Shown here piece by piece: positions 43,205-51,625 of a stretch of DNA of 64,000 bases; the first letter of the stretch is position 1; each line of letters begins with the position of its first letter. The notes beneath the pieces were generated by a model. The model worked only from the letters and a program-made list of their open reading frames with translations. It had not been told where the DNA came from and ran no database searches. The DNA is taken from positions 62,001 to 126,000 of the forward strand of contig JASMHC010000015.1 in the NCBI GenBank assembly GCA_030750975.1, written 5' to 3'. A program made the translations under genes and the position numbers. Source of the DNA: Paracoccaceae bacterium. Its GTDB lineage: Bacteria > Pseudomonadota > Alphaproteobacteria > Rhodobacterales > Rhodobacteraceae.

Positions 43205-44562
43205 ATCTGATCGGGAAATTCAACTTCATTTTCGACAGAAATCCGCTCCTCGCGCAATGACAACGTTTCATGCCATTCCTGAGCTTCGCGATCGGTGTGA
43301 AAACTGGCAGCCGGCGCAAGCCTAGAAACTGCGGATTTGACGTCATCCAATGTAACGCGAAAAAATTCTTTTCTCCTGTTCGCCGCATTGACCCGCGATG
43401 CTTCGAACTCCTTGTGTAACGCCGCTTCCAGCGCAGGGGCCTCTTCGGAATAAATCATAGCATGAGTATCAAAGCCAAAAGGAACACTGGCATCACCAAG
43501 TTCTTTTACTCTGTCGTATGGGTCCAACCGTCGGGTTAGACCAATTTTAACAACCTTTTCCCCAAACGAACCGATGTTTGAAATAACGTACACATACCCT
43601 GTTTTTGTCATTTCAGCCATTGCGCGCGCCCGTTCCGTTCTCTCGTGTGCTTCTTCAAGGGCCTTCTCAAGCTCTTGAATCTTCGAAATATCCACGCCCG
43701 CCTCGTTACGAGCTTTATCCAATAGAGCCTGATACTTCGCCTCTGCTTTTTCGGCGGCCGCTGCTTCCGCGAAAAGCTTTTTTTCTTCGCGCTCTGCGCG
43801 TGCCAGCTCGGCACGTTCGTCTTTTTCTATTTTTAATTGTTCTCGGTATTCATGGGTAAGATTTAGTTCCTCAAGCTTGAGCGCCACATATTGATCACTG
43901 ATCTCTAAGCGCATTGAAGAGTTTGCAGCATTGATCTGTTTTGCCGCGTTGAGAATTCTTTTCTCCATCGCAACCACATTATTCCACCGCGCATTTGCAA
44001 TAGCCGCTTCGCATTCATTATTGAATGCTCGCATTGTTAAGCGTGATTGGCGATTGATCATGGTTTGACCCTTTGATCGACTGCCCTCGACAGTCCATTC
44101 GGTCGGACAAGTCGTTGCCCGCTTCGCCGAGACCATCGTTTTTTGGCGTTCTCGAACCCTTTTAATATTTTTTTGGTATATTTCACTGTCCCCGAAATCG
44201 AAGTGAGGTTCGTAAACACCCATCTCGGCGAATGCCAGCTTCTCGTCAAAGATTGCTATTTGATTCTTTAACTCGTCATAAATTTTTCGTTTTTCAGCGT
44301 ATTCCTTCTTCAATTTTGCTGAAGCGGCTTCGCGTTCACTAACTTCCGCACCAAGCTTTTTAACTTCTGTTTCAATCGAAATAATGGCTGAAAATCGTTC
44401 TTCAGTTTCTTTTTTTTGCTGTTCAGTTTTTTCGATTTTGATAATTGCGTTTTCGATCTGAAATTTAAGTTTTTTATTGGCTCTTCGGAGTTTCCAAAAA
44501 GCAATCAACAACGGTAGAGGGAGAAGAATCCAAATCAATAATCCAAAGGTGTAGAGGTCCAA
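43201..44562 (-). CDS. Membrane-anchored DUF4041 / GIY-YIG (T5orf172) protein
   Basis: About 453 residues. One N-terminal membrane helix (residues about 4-24, LLIWILLPLPLLIAFW), a coiled coil (25-110), DUF4041-like region (YDELKNQIAIFDEKLAF then GVYEPHFDFGDSE), a second coiled coil (225-310), and a GIY-YIG nuclease-like domain: GYVYVISN, KIGLTRR and catalytic-type Glu in ALEAALHKEFEASR. The short tail reaches the stop. The gene is clearly more AT-rich than its neighbours. The start is unusual: no ATG; TTG 44562 is preceded by GGAGG at 5-9 bases, TTG 44574 is the longer alternative. DUF4041/T5orf172 proteins are common in phages and defence islands; a role in phage defence is inference. Confidence 0.8.
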   Translation of the reverse strand: MDLYTFGLLIWILLPLPLLIAFWKLRRANKKLKFQIENAIIKIEKTEQQKKETEERFSAIISIETEVKKLGAEVSEREAASAKLKKEYAEKRKIYDELKNQIAIFDEKLAFAEMGVYEPHFDFGDSEIYQKNIKRVRERQKTMVSAKRATTCPTEWTVEGSRSKGQTMINRQSRLTMRAFNNECEAAIANARWNNVVAMEKRILNAAKQINAANSSMRLEISDQYVALKLEELNLTHEYREQLKIEKDERAELARAEREEKKLFAEAAAAEKAEAKYQALLDKARNEAGVDISKIQELEKALEEAHERTERARAMAEMTKTGYVYVISNIGSFGEKVVKIGLTRRLDPYDRVKELGDASVPFGFDTHAMIYSEEAPALEAALHKEFEASRVNAANRRKEFFRVTLDDVKSAVSRLAPAASFHTDREAQEWHETLSLREERISVENEVEFPDQI

Positions 44563-44655
44563 ATCTTCCTCCAAACATCAAGTATCAAGAATAACCGGCA
44601 TGAAATCACGTCCATCCACAAAACACAATCATAGATTGCAAGCCCATTACACCCC

Positions 44656-44716
44656 TATATCTTTTGTCCAGAAATATCCTCGGGGGAGCGCGAGGGGGCA
44701 GACAGCCCCCTCGCCC
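44656..44716 (+). repeat. REP-like element, copy A
   Basis: ATCTTTT, AAATATCCTCGGGGG and a GGGGGC...GCCCCC hairpin, matching copies B, C and D of the same family in the taurine cluster. It lies between the GIY-YIG gene and the end of tauC, immediately followed by a CCGCGGC/GCCGCGG hairpin (44718-44742 region). Confidence 0.6.
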
Positions 44717-44750
44717 ACCGCGGCGCGGCGAAGCCGCGGCGCAAATGAAA

Positions 44751-44772
44751 CGGCGGCCCGCAAGGACCGCCG
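44751..44772 (-). terminator. Terminator of the tauABC operon
   Basis: CGGCGGCCC (44751-44759) and GGACCGCCG (44764-44772) form a 9-bp stem with one mismatch and a 4-base loop; on the minus strand it is followed by TTTCATTT. It lies 28 bases past the tauC stop. Confidence 0.7.
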
Positions 44773-44799
44773 CCAATTTCCTTACAAAGCGATAATCGT

Positions 44800-46074
44800 T
44801 TAACTACGCCCTTTCCACGGCACCAGCTTGCGCTCGGCCATCCGCATCAGGACATCGATACCAAAACCGATGGTGCCGATCAGGATGATGCCCAAAAGCA
44901 CGATGTCGGTCTGCTGAAACTTCGACGCGGCCATGATCATGAAGCCCGCGCCATTCACGCCCGAAACCAGCTCGGCGGCGACCACGGTGCCCCAACAGAC
45001 CCCCATGGCAACCCGCGCACCGGTGAAGATTTCCGGTAACGAGTTCGGCACGATCACCTGCCGCAAGATTTGCGCCTTGGACGCCCCCAGCGAATAGGCG
45101 GCGTGGACCTTGGTGATGTTCACACCCGACACGCCGGACCTTGCCGCAATGATCATGATCCAGAAGGCCGCAAGGAACAGCAGGATGATCTTGCTTTCCT
45201 CGTCAATGCCGAACCAGATGATCATCAGCGGGATCAGGGCAAGGGGCGGCACCGGGCGCATGAATTCGACAATCGGATCGAACCAGCCGCGCGGCCAGTT
45301 GGCCAGGCCCATCGCATAGCCCAGCGGAATACCCAGCAAGGCCCCAAAGAAGAACCCCGCCACGACGCGGAACAACGAAATGCCCAGATGCTCGTAAAGC
45401 AGATAGCCGCGATACCCTTCCGTTGCGATTTCAAAGAAACGGTTCACCACGGCTTCCGGCGGCGGCAGATAAAGCGGGTCCATCTGCAAACCGGAGGACG
45501 GTGTAAAGCTGATGGCGCCTTTTGCGGTCAACGCAAAGCGCCCGGCATCTGTGCGGATGCTCAGATCAGGCCCGATGGGTTGTCCGTCAATGGCAACGAC
45601 TTTGGCACCGTCTTTGCGGGTGGCCTCGTCGTTTCTGTCAAACAACAGGGTTTCAGTGCGCGAGGCGCTCATCGCCAAAGCGTCATCCTTGGCCATGCCC
45701 TCGCCTGGTTCGACCTCGAATTTCTCGGCCTTTTCCCCCAATTCGCCCACGCGAACAAACACGGTGGCGTCGTCGCGATCACCCTCGGCGTTTTCCAGCG
45801 TGTAGGTAAAGGTGGTCTCCCCGACAAACGGGGCCGGAGCGTGCAGGAAGCCCGGAATATAGTTCGATCCCGTGAACGACCCCCAAATTAAAAAGATCGT
45901 CACAATCGAAATGATCGAGGCCCAGCGGTTCGGACGCACCGCGCTTTCATCGCCGAAGGTCACGGTCTTCAGCGCCGTAAAGTCATTGGTCGCGCTGCGC
46001 ACCAGATAGGTGATCAGCAGGAAAGACCCGACAAAAATGGCCGTATAGACACCTAGGATTATGAAACCGATCAT
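44800..46074 (-). CDS. tauC: Taurine ABC transporter permease with large N-terminal extension
   Basis: 424 residues, longer than the usual 270-280. Residues 1-25 and about 50-70 are membrane helices; about 75-200 form a soluble, probably periplasmic segment (GETTFTYTLENAEGDRDDATVF and later VVAIDGQPIG, GRFALTAKGAISF). The last 220 residues are the ABC permease domain with GRVVAGF...GIPLGYAMG near residue 225 and the EAA loop (AAYSLGASKAQILRQVIVPN). Inner-membrane channel for taurine/sulfonates. The 3' end is followed by the terminator; the start overlaps tauB by 4 bases. Confidence 0.88.
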   Translation of the reverse strand: MIGFIILGVYTAIFVGSFLLITYLVRSATNDFTALKTVTFGDESAVRPNRWASIISIVTIFLIWGSFTGSNYIPGFLHAPAPFVGETTFTYTLENAEGDRDDATVFVRVGELGEKAEKFEVEPGEGMAKDDALAMSASRTETLLFDRNDEATRKDGAKVVAIDGQPIGPDLSIRTDAGRFALTAKGAISFTPSSGLQMDPLYLPPPEAVVNRFFEIATEGYRGYLLYEHLGISLFRVVAGFFFGALLGIPLGYAMGLANWPRGWFDPIVEFMRPVPPLALIPLMIIWFGIDEESKIILLFLAAFWIMIIAARSGVSGVNITKVHAAYSLGASKAQILRQVIVPNSLPEIFTGARVAMGVCWGTVVAAELVSGVNGAGFMIMAASKFQQTDIVLLGIILIGTIGFGIDVLMRMAERKLVPWKGRS

Positions 46075-46877
46075 GATGCGTCCTCCGAACGGCCCATGAT
46101 TTCTTCCTCCATGTCCCAGATCATCCCGAGGATTTCCTCGCGCGTCCGGGCATAGCCATCGGCCTTTTTCACTTCGCGCAGGTCGCCATCAACGCCCATA
46201 TCCGCGAAGGGAAGATTATATTCCTTGTGGATGCGGCCGGGGCGCGGGGCCATGACCAGCAGACGCTCGCCCAAAAGCAGCGCCTCTTCCACCGAGTGGG
46301 TGATCAGGATGATGGTCTTGCCGGTTTCCTTCCACAGCTTCAGCACCAGCCCTTGCATCTTTTCGCGGGTCAGCGCGTCGAGCGCGCCCAGCGGTTCGTC
46401 CATCAGGATCACATCCGGGTCATTGGCCAGACAGCGGGCCAGCGCCACACGCTGCTGCATGCCGCCGGACAGTTCGAAAATCGCCTTGTCCTTGAAATCC
46501 CCAAGCCCGGTCACGTCGAGCAGGTGATCGACATGTTCCCCCCATTCGGCCTGTTTCTTGCCGGCCATTCGGGGACCGAAGCTGACATTGTCGCGCACGC
46601 TCATCCATTCGAACAGCGCCCCTTGCTGAAACACCATGCCCCGTTCCTTGTCGGGACCGGTGACAGAATGGCCGTTCAGTTCAATGCTGCCTTCGGTGGG
46701 GGCCAGAAAACCGGCGACGATATTCAGAAGCGTTGTCTTGCCGCAACCCGAGGGGCCAAGCACGCTGAGCAATTCACCCTCGTTCAGGTGAAGCGACACG
46801 TCCTGAAGGGCCTGCACATGGCTGCCATTCGGCAGATCAAACCGCATAGAAAGATTCTTGATGGCGAGACCGCTCAT
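46071..46877 (-). CDS. tauB: Taurine ABC transporter ATP-binding protein
   Basis: 268 residues. Walker A GPSGCGKTTLL, Q-loop VFQQGALFEWMSV, signature LSGGMQQRVALARCLA, Walker B VILMDEPLGALDALT, and the H-loop ILITHSVEEALLLG. Typical TauB/SsuB-like ATPase that powers import. It overlaps tauC by 4 bases. A strong hairpin lies in the 60-base gap behind tauA. Confidence 0.93.
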   Translation of the reverse strand: MSGLAIKNLSMRFDLPNGSHVQALQDVSLHLNEGELLSVLGPSGCGKTTLLNIVAGFLAPTEGSIELNGHSVTGPDKERGMVFQQGALFEWMSVRDNVSFGPRMAGKKQAEWGEHVDHLLDVTGLGDFKDKAIFELSGGMQQRVALARCLANDPDVILMDEPLGALDALTREKMQGLVLKLWKETGKTIILITHSVEEALLLGERLLVMAPRPGRIHKEYNLPFADMGVDGDLREVKKADGYARTREEILGMIWDMEEEIMGRSEDAS

Positions 46878-46901
46878 ACCATCTCCTTACAGGTAAAGAT
46901 C

Positions 46902-46925
46902 CGGGGGCGCCCGAAAGCACCCCCG
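46902..46925 (-). other. mRNA hairpin between tauA and tauB
   Basis: CGGGGGCGC (46902-46910) and GCACCCCCG (46917-46925) form a 9-bp stem with one mismatch. Such hairpins after the first gene of a transport operon usually stabilise the upstream mRNA and lower expression of the distal genes. Confidence 0.55.
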
Positions 46926-46937
46926 AAACCGGGAGGT

Positions 46938-47930
46938 TTACATTCCTGCTGCGTCTGCAAGCGGGCCGGTATTCACAGCGTCTTCATAGCTGTCCAGCGC
47001 ACCGTCGATGCTGCCTGCATTCACAAAGACGTCTGCCACGCCTTTCATGAACGATTGCGCATTGCCGCCCAGCCAGGCTTCGCTCAGCTGTTCGTCAACC
47101 GTCGGGAAGGTGAAGGTCGAGATCGTGGCCATCGTGTCTTCTTCCGACATGCCCGCGTCCTTGGCGATCAGCGGCAGCATTGTTGCCTGGTTCGCTTCGT
47201 CCGCCCACATCGCGTTGGCGTCTGCGGTGACTTTCAGGAATTTCGAAACGATGTCGCCGTTTTCAGCAACCCAATCGGCCGGGCCAGAGGTTACGTCAAA
47301 CACGAGGATGCCCAGCTCGGTCTTCTCGTCGCCGGTCAGCAGCACGTTACCATACTCAAGCGCACGGCGCAGCGAGCCACCCCAGCCGCAGAACATGTCA
47401 ATCGCACCTTGCGCGATGGCGGCGGCCCCATCCGGTGGATCCATGTCGACAACATCCATGCTGCCCACATCAACGCCGAAATAGTTCATCTGGCTCAGGA
47501 AGCCGTAATGCGCAGCCGTTCCCAGCGGCACGGCAACTTTCTTACCGGCCAGTTCGCTTGCGTTCGAGGCGTCGATTTCAAGTTCCGACCGGACCACGCA
47601 ATTGTCGTTGTCTGCATAGGATACCGCTACGTCGAGGATCTGAAGATCCTGACCGGCCGAAGTGGCAACCACAAATGGCGGCAGGCCCTGGCTGACCGAT
47701 AGCTGAACATCGCCACCCGCCATGGCGGCCGACATTTTCACACCGGATTCAAACGCGACCCAGTTGATGTCCATGCCCAGAGCTTCTTCATAGGTGCCCA
47801 TCTGCTTGGCATATTCAAACGGCATCGGCCATTCGAGGAAATAGGCCACCGTGATTTGTGCGCTGGCCTGAGCACCTGCCAGCATGGCAACACCGGCTGC
47901 GGCGCTCATCATTTTGGTTTTGAATTTCAT
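46938..47930 (-). CDS. tauA: Taurine ABC transporter substrate-binding protein
   Basis: 330 residues. Signal peptide (MSAAAGVAMLAGAQASA, AxA site) then the periplasmic binding fold. Matches TauA-type family: ITVAYFLEWPMPFEYAK at the mature N-terminus, VAVPLGTAAHYGFLSQMNYF and AIAQGAIDMFCGWGGSLRRA. It captures taurine in the periplasm and passes it to TauBC. First gene of the operon; its divergent promoter is shared with tpa. Confidence 0.93.
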   Translation of the reverse strand: MKFKTKMMSAAAGVAMLAGAQASAQITVAYFLEWPMPFEYAKQMGTYEEALGMDINWVAFESGVKMSAAMAGGDVQLSVSQGLPPFVVATSAGQDLQILDVAVSYADNDNCVVRSELEIDASNASELAGKKVAVPLGTAAHYGFLSQMNYFGVDVGSMDVVDMDPPDGAAAIAQGAIDMFCGWGGSLRRALEYGNVLLTGDEKTELGILVFDVTSGPADWVAENGDIVSKFLKVTADANAMWADEANQATMLPLIAKDAGMSEEDTMATISTFTFPTVDEQLSEAWLGGNAQSFMKGVADVFVNAGSIDGALDSYEDAVNTGPLADAAGM

Positions 47931-48282
47931 AGTAAACTCCCGTTGGTAAATGCGTCGCGACCTGCTTTGGACCGCTTTAACACGGGCACGTTAAACGCGC
48001 TCCGAGGTTGATCGGAACGGAAATCAGGATTCGGATCAATGATTTTTGCGGCGCTTCATCATAAGTTGATCGGGGCAGAAAACCGGGCCGCCATGGAATG
48101 GCCCTTATTTTCTTGGCTGCTTTCCATATATGTCAGAAACTGAATGAACGCTCTGGATATAAATTGCGGGCCTAACTGGACCTAACACCGGACCGGTCTC
48201 TTAATGAAAAATGCCACATCGGAACGACAGAAAGACGAGTCGGAACCGACCCATTCCTACAACAGCAAGGACAGGTGGAAAG
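47931..48282. promoter_or_regulatory. 352-base divergent promoter region tauA/tpa
   Basis: No gene. It holds the tauABC and tpa promoters and a pair of TauR-like sites near its tpa-proximal third. The sequence adjacent to tauA is GC-rich; I see no other clear hairpin or repeat. Confidence 0.6.
48153..48185 (+). promoter_or_regulatory. TauR operator pair upstream of tpa
   Basis: CTGGATATAA (48153-48162) and CTGGACCTAA (48176-48185), direct repeats starting 23 bases apart. The second is a perfect match to the CTGGACYTAA recognition sequence reported for Rhodobacter capsulatus TauR; the first differs at two positions. The identical spacing upstream of xsc strengthens the call. Confidence 0.8.
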
Positions 48283-49683
48283 ATGGACGGAAAACCTTTG
48301 GATAATGACCTGTCAGGGGTCGTCGCGGCAGACAAGGCCCATGTCTGGCATCACCTGGTCCAGCATAAACCCTTTGAAGAGGGCGAACCCCGGATCATCG
48401 TCGAAGGCAAGGGCATGCGCGTCTGGGACCAGAACGGCAAGGAATATATCGACGCCGTTTCCGGCGCGGTCTGGACGGTCAATGTTGGATACGGCCGCGA
48501 CCGGATTGCCGATGCGGTCCACGCCCAGCTGAAAAAGATGTGCTATTTCGCACAGGCGGCAGGCTCGGTCCCCGGGGCGCTTTTTGCCGAGAAACTGATC
48601 GAGAAGATGCCGGGCATGAGCCGCGTCTACTATACGAATTCCGGCTCTGAGGCGAATGAGAAGGCGTTCAAGATGGTCCGCCAGATCGCCCATAAGAAAT
48701 ATGGCGGCAAGAAAACCAAAATTCTCTACCGCGACCGCGATTATCACGGATCGACCCTGGCGGCGATGTCGGCGGGCGGTCAGGACGAACGCAACATGCA
48801 ATACGGTCCCTTCGCGCCTGATTTCGTCCGCGTGCCCCATTGCATGGAATACCGCAAGGACGAGCTGGGCCTCGGCCACCTGTCGGGCCGCGAATTCGGC
48901 ATCGCCGCGGCGAACCAGATCGAGGAAGTGATCCTGAAGGAAGGTCCCGACACCATCGGCGCGCTCTGCCTTGAACCAGTCACCGCCGGCGGTGGTGTGA
49001 TCACCCCGCCCGAAGGCTATTGGGAGCGTGTGCAGGAAATCTGCAAGCAATACGATATCCTGCTGCATATCGACGAGGTCGTCTGCGGCGTCGGCCGAAC
49101 CGGCGGCGAATGGTTCGGGTATCAGCATTACGGCATCAAGCCCGATTTCGTAACCATGGCCAAAGGCGTGGCCTCGGGCTATGCGGCGATCGCCTGCATG
49201 GTCACGACGGAAGAAGTGTTCGAGATGTTCAAATCGAACCCGTCCGACAAGCTGGACCATTTCCGCGATATCTCGACCTTCGGCGGCTGCACCGGCGGAC
49301 CGGCGGCGGCGTTGGAAAATATGGCGATTATCGAAGAAGAAGGCCTGCTGGAAAACTGCGCTGCCATGGGGGCGCGCATGATGGGCAACCTGACTGCGCT
49401 GATGGAAAAGCATGCAGTGATCGGCGACGTGCGCGGCAAGGGTCTGTTCCTTGGGTGCGAGCTTGTGAAAGACCGCGACAGCAAAGAACCTGTGGACGAA
49501 AAAGACGTGATGGCCGTGGTTGGCGATTGCGGGGCGCAGGGCGTGATCATCGGATCATCCAACCGCTCGGTTCCGGGACGCAACAATGTTCTGTGTTTCT
49601 CGCCCGCGCTGATCGCAACCGAAAAGGATATCGACGCGATCACCGACGCGGTCGACAAGGCGCTGACCAGGGTATTCGGCTAA
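48283..49683 (+). CDS. tpa: Taurine--pyruvate aminotransferase
   Basis: 466 residues, class III (ω-) aminotransferase. Transfers the taurine amino group to pyruvate giving sulfoacetaldehyde and L-alanine. The PLP Lys is in TMAKGVASGY near residue 291; YTNSGSEANEKAFKMVRQ (cofactor phosphate region), HIDEVVCGVGRTGGEWFGYQ and FRDISTFGGCTGGPAA are class III landmarks. ATG 48283 is chosen because of AGGTGGAAAG just before it; an upstream in-frame ATG at 48211 has none. Alanine must be recycled by an alanine dehydrogenase not present here. Confidence 0.94.
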   Translation: MDGKPLDNDLSGVVAADKAHVWHHLVQHKPFEEGEPRIIVEGKGMRVWDQNGKEYIDAVSGAVWTVNVGYGRDRIADAVHAQLKKMCYFAQAAGSVPGALFAEKLIEKMPGMSRVYYTNSGSEANEKAFKMVRQIAHKKYGGKKTKILYRDRDYHGSTLAAMSAGGQDERNMQYGPFAPDFVRVPHCMEYRKDELGLGHLSGREFGIAAANQIEEVILKEGPDTIGALCLEPVTAGGGVITPPEGYWERVQEICKQYDILLHIDEVVCGVGRTGGEWFGYQHYGIKPDFVTMAKGVASGYAAIACMVTTEEVFEMFKSNPSDKLDHFRDISTFGGCTGGPAAALENMAIIEEEGLLENCAAMGARMMGNLTALMEKHAVIGDVRGKGLFLGCELVKDRDSKEPVDEKDVMAVVGDCGAQGVIIGSSNRSVPGRNNVLCFSPALIATEKDIDAITDAVDKALTRVFG

Positions 49684-49713
49684 GATTGCGCCGCACATTC
49701 GTGCGCCGCGGTA

Positions 49714-49792
49714 AGGGGGCTTTGCCCCCTCCCCAGCCGCGCGGCGCGGCTGGGTTCACCCCCAAAGTATTTCTCAAAAAATGAAAGGGTTT
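49714..49792 (-). repeat. REP-like element, copy D (inverted)
   Basis: Read on the minus strand: a TTTTTT-containing start, AAATACTTTGGGGGTGAAC, a CCCAGCC/GGCTGGG hairpin, then GGGGGC...GCCCCC. Same order as copies A-C. Confidence 0.6.
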
Positions 49793-49902
49793 GTTTACCT
49801 TCTTTTGAGAGCCTGGTTCCGCGTTACAGGCTGAAGAGCCGATGGACGTAAAAGGTGAAACCCCGTCTTGCTTTGGCAGGGCGGGGCATCCTTTCTTATT
49901 AT

Positions 49903-49973
49903 TTCATCTTTTTTCAAATACTTCGGGGGAGACCAGCCGCATATCATGTGGCTGGTCGGGGGCAGCGCCCCCG
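49903..49973 (+). repeat. REP-like element, copy C
   Basis: ATCTTTTTTCAAATACTTC, GGGGGAGA, a GACCAGCC/GGCTGGTC hairpin and GGGGGCAGCGCCCCC. It faces copy D head to head. Confidence 0.6.
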
Positions 49974-50053
49974 ATCTTACCAAACCTGTGCGCCTGAAAG
50001 GCGCTCGATATAACCAGTTTGCACGTCGGATAAGACCAGAATACCATGTGCCC

Positions 50054-51508
50054 ATGGCACTTCCGGTCGATACGTTTTTTCTTAAGCCCGACGGGCAAGG
50101 CACCTTGCAGGCACAGATCCAGCAAATGGTGGCCGAAGGCATCCTGTCGGGCCGTTTTCAGAAGGGTGAAAAGCTGCCCTCGTCGCGGGCATTGGCAAAG
50201 CATCTGGGGGTCAGCCGGATCACGGTGACACTGGCCTATACCGAGCTTTTGGCGAATGACTACCTCGAAAGCCGCGACCGGTCGGGTTACTTTGTTTCGG
50301 CCAACGCGCCCGAGCCGCCGTCGTTTCCACAAAGCGCGCCTGCCGTGGACGCCGTGGATTGGGATCGCGCGATCACCCGGCGCTATACCGGTGGGGTCAC
50401 GCCGGTGAAACCGTCGGATTGGGCGCGGTACAAATATCCTTTTGTCTATGGTCAGACCGATCCGGGTTTGTTTGACCATGCCAATTGGCGGCTTTGCGCG
50501 TTGCAGGCGCTGGGGCAAAAGGATTTTGCCGCATTGACGCAGGATTACTATGATCAGGACGATCCGAAACTTCTGGAATTCGTGGCCCGCCACACCTTGC
50601 CCAGACGCGGTATTTCGGCGCGGCCCGAGGAAATCCTGATCACCCTGGGGGCACAGAATGCCCTGTGGCTGATTGCGCAGGTCTTGCTGAACAAGAACCG
50701 CCGCGCGGTGCTCGAGAACCCTTGCTATCACGCCCAGCGCGATATTCTGACCCAGCGGCGCTGCCATCTGACGCCGGTGGATGTGGACCCCGACGGATTG
50801 CCGCCCGACGCGATCCCGGATGATACGGATGTAATTTTTACCACCCCCAGCCACCAATGCCCGACCACGGCGACGATGCCGCTGGCCCGAAGGCAGGCGC
50901 TGCTGAGTCGGGCGCGCGCGATTGGGGCCTTGGTCGTCGAGGATGATTACGAGTTCGAGATGTCCTTTCTGACCCCGCCCTCTCCGTCGCTGAAATCGCT
51001 CGATCGCGACGGGCGGGTGATCTATGTCGGCAGTTTCTCGAAATCGCTGTTTCCGGGCTTGCGGCTGGGATACATGGTCGGCTCGGAGACCTTCATCCGC
51101 GAGGTACGGGCGCTGCGGGCGGCGGTGCTGCGGCATCCGCCCGGCCATATCCAGCGGACCGCGGCCTATTTCCTGGGGCTGGGCCATTATGATGCGCTGA
51201 TCCGGCGGATGCTTAAAGCGATGCATGAACGGCGGCAGGCCATGGAGACGGCCATTGGCGAACATGGGTTAGAGGTGGCCGGGCGCGGTGCCTTTGGCGG
51301 CTCTTCGCTGTGGATGGCCGCACCGCCCCATACCGACACCCTGAGGCTGGCGGAAAAGCTGCGCAGCCACGATGTGCTGATCGAACCGGGCGAGCCGTTC
51401 TTTGATCCGGCCTCGGCGCCGAAGAATTTCTTTCGTCTGGCCTATTCGTCAATCCCCGCATCACGCATCCAAGAAGGCATCGCCCGTATCGCCCGGGCTT
51501 TGGGGTAG
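50054..51508 (+). CDS. tauR: TauR, MocR-type GntR/aminotransferase transcriptional regulator
   Basis: 484 residues. N-terminal GntR winged helix (about 14-80: QIQQMVAEGILSGRFQKGEK, SRALAKHLGVSRITVTLAY), linker, and a class I aminotransferase-fold domain (about 120-480) with the PLP Lys in YVGSFSKSLFPGLRLGY. MocR proteins use the second domain as a ligand sensor; TauR activates taurine genes in response to taurine. Its likely DNA sites are the direct repeats at 48153-48185 and 51510-51542. Starts at ATG 50054. Same strand as tpa and xsc. Confidence 0.92.
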   Translation: MALPVDTFFLKPDGQGTLQAQIQQMVAEGILSGRFQKGEKLPSSRALAKHLGVSRITVTLAYTELLANDYLESRDRSGYFVSANAPEPPSFPQSAPAVDAVDWDRAITRRYTGGVTPVKPSDWARYKYPFVYGQTDPGLFDHANWRLCALQALGQKDFAALTQDYYDQDDPKLLEFVARHTLPRRGISARPEEILITLGAQNALWLIAQVLLNKNRRAVLENPCYHAQRDILTQRRCHLTPVDVDPDGLPPDAIPDDTDVIFTTPSHQCPTTATMPLARRQALLSRARAIGALVVEDDYEFEMSFLTPPSPSLKSLDRDGRVIYVGSFSKSLFPGLRLGYMVGSETFIREVRALRAAVLRHPPGHIQRTAAYFLGLGHYDALIRRMLKAMHERRQAMETAIGEHGLEVAGRGAFGGSSLWMAAPPHTDTLRLAEKLRSHDVLIEPGEPFFDPASAPKNFFRLAYSSIPASRIQEGIARIARALG

Positions 51509-51509
51509 A

Positions 51510-51542
51510 CTGGACTTAAATCCGCCCCTCTTCTGGCCCTAA
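51510..51542 (+). promoter_or_regulatory. TauR operator pair upstream of xsc
   Basis: CTGGACTTAA (51510-51519, perfect CTGGACYTAA match, starting 2 bases after the tauR stop) and CTGGCCCTAA (51533-51542), 23 bases start to start, 84 bases before the xsc ATG. Same orientation and spacing as the tpa pair. Confidence 0.8.
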
Positions 51543-51625
51543 CGGCGACTTGGCCCAAGCCGTAGTTTCGCTTGGTATTTCGCACGCTTGCCGTGCCCGT
51601 CACATTGCCTCAGGAGCGCCCTCAA

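Larger units (their letters stand above)
49684..50053. other. 370-base gap with inverted REP-like pair between tpa and tauR
   Basis: No gene. It contains copies D (49714-49792, inverted) and C (49903-49973, forward) of the REP-like family in head-to-head arrangement and a further CCCCGTCTTGC/GCAGGGCGGGG hairpin (about 49861-49887) between them, which may end the tpa transcript. The last 80 bases hold the tauR promoter; no TauR-type site was seen there. Confidence 0.6.

Noticed and set aside
46227-47702. 491-residue open frame opposite tauB/tauA
   Set aside because: It spans the reverse strand of two real genes and their gap, and has no protein-like hydrophobic pattern.
49904-51265. 453-residue open frame opposite tauR
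   Set aside because: Shadow frame; the TauR motifs are on the plus strand.
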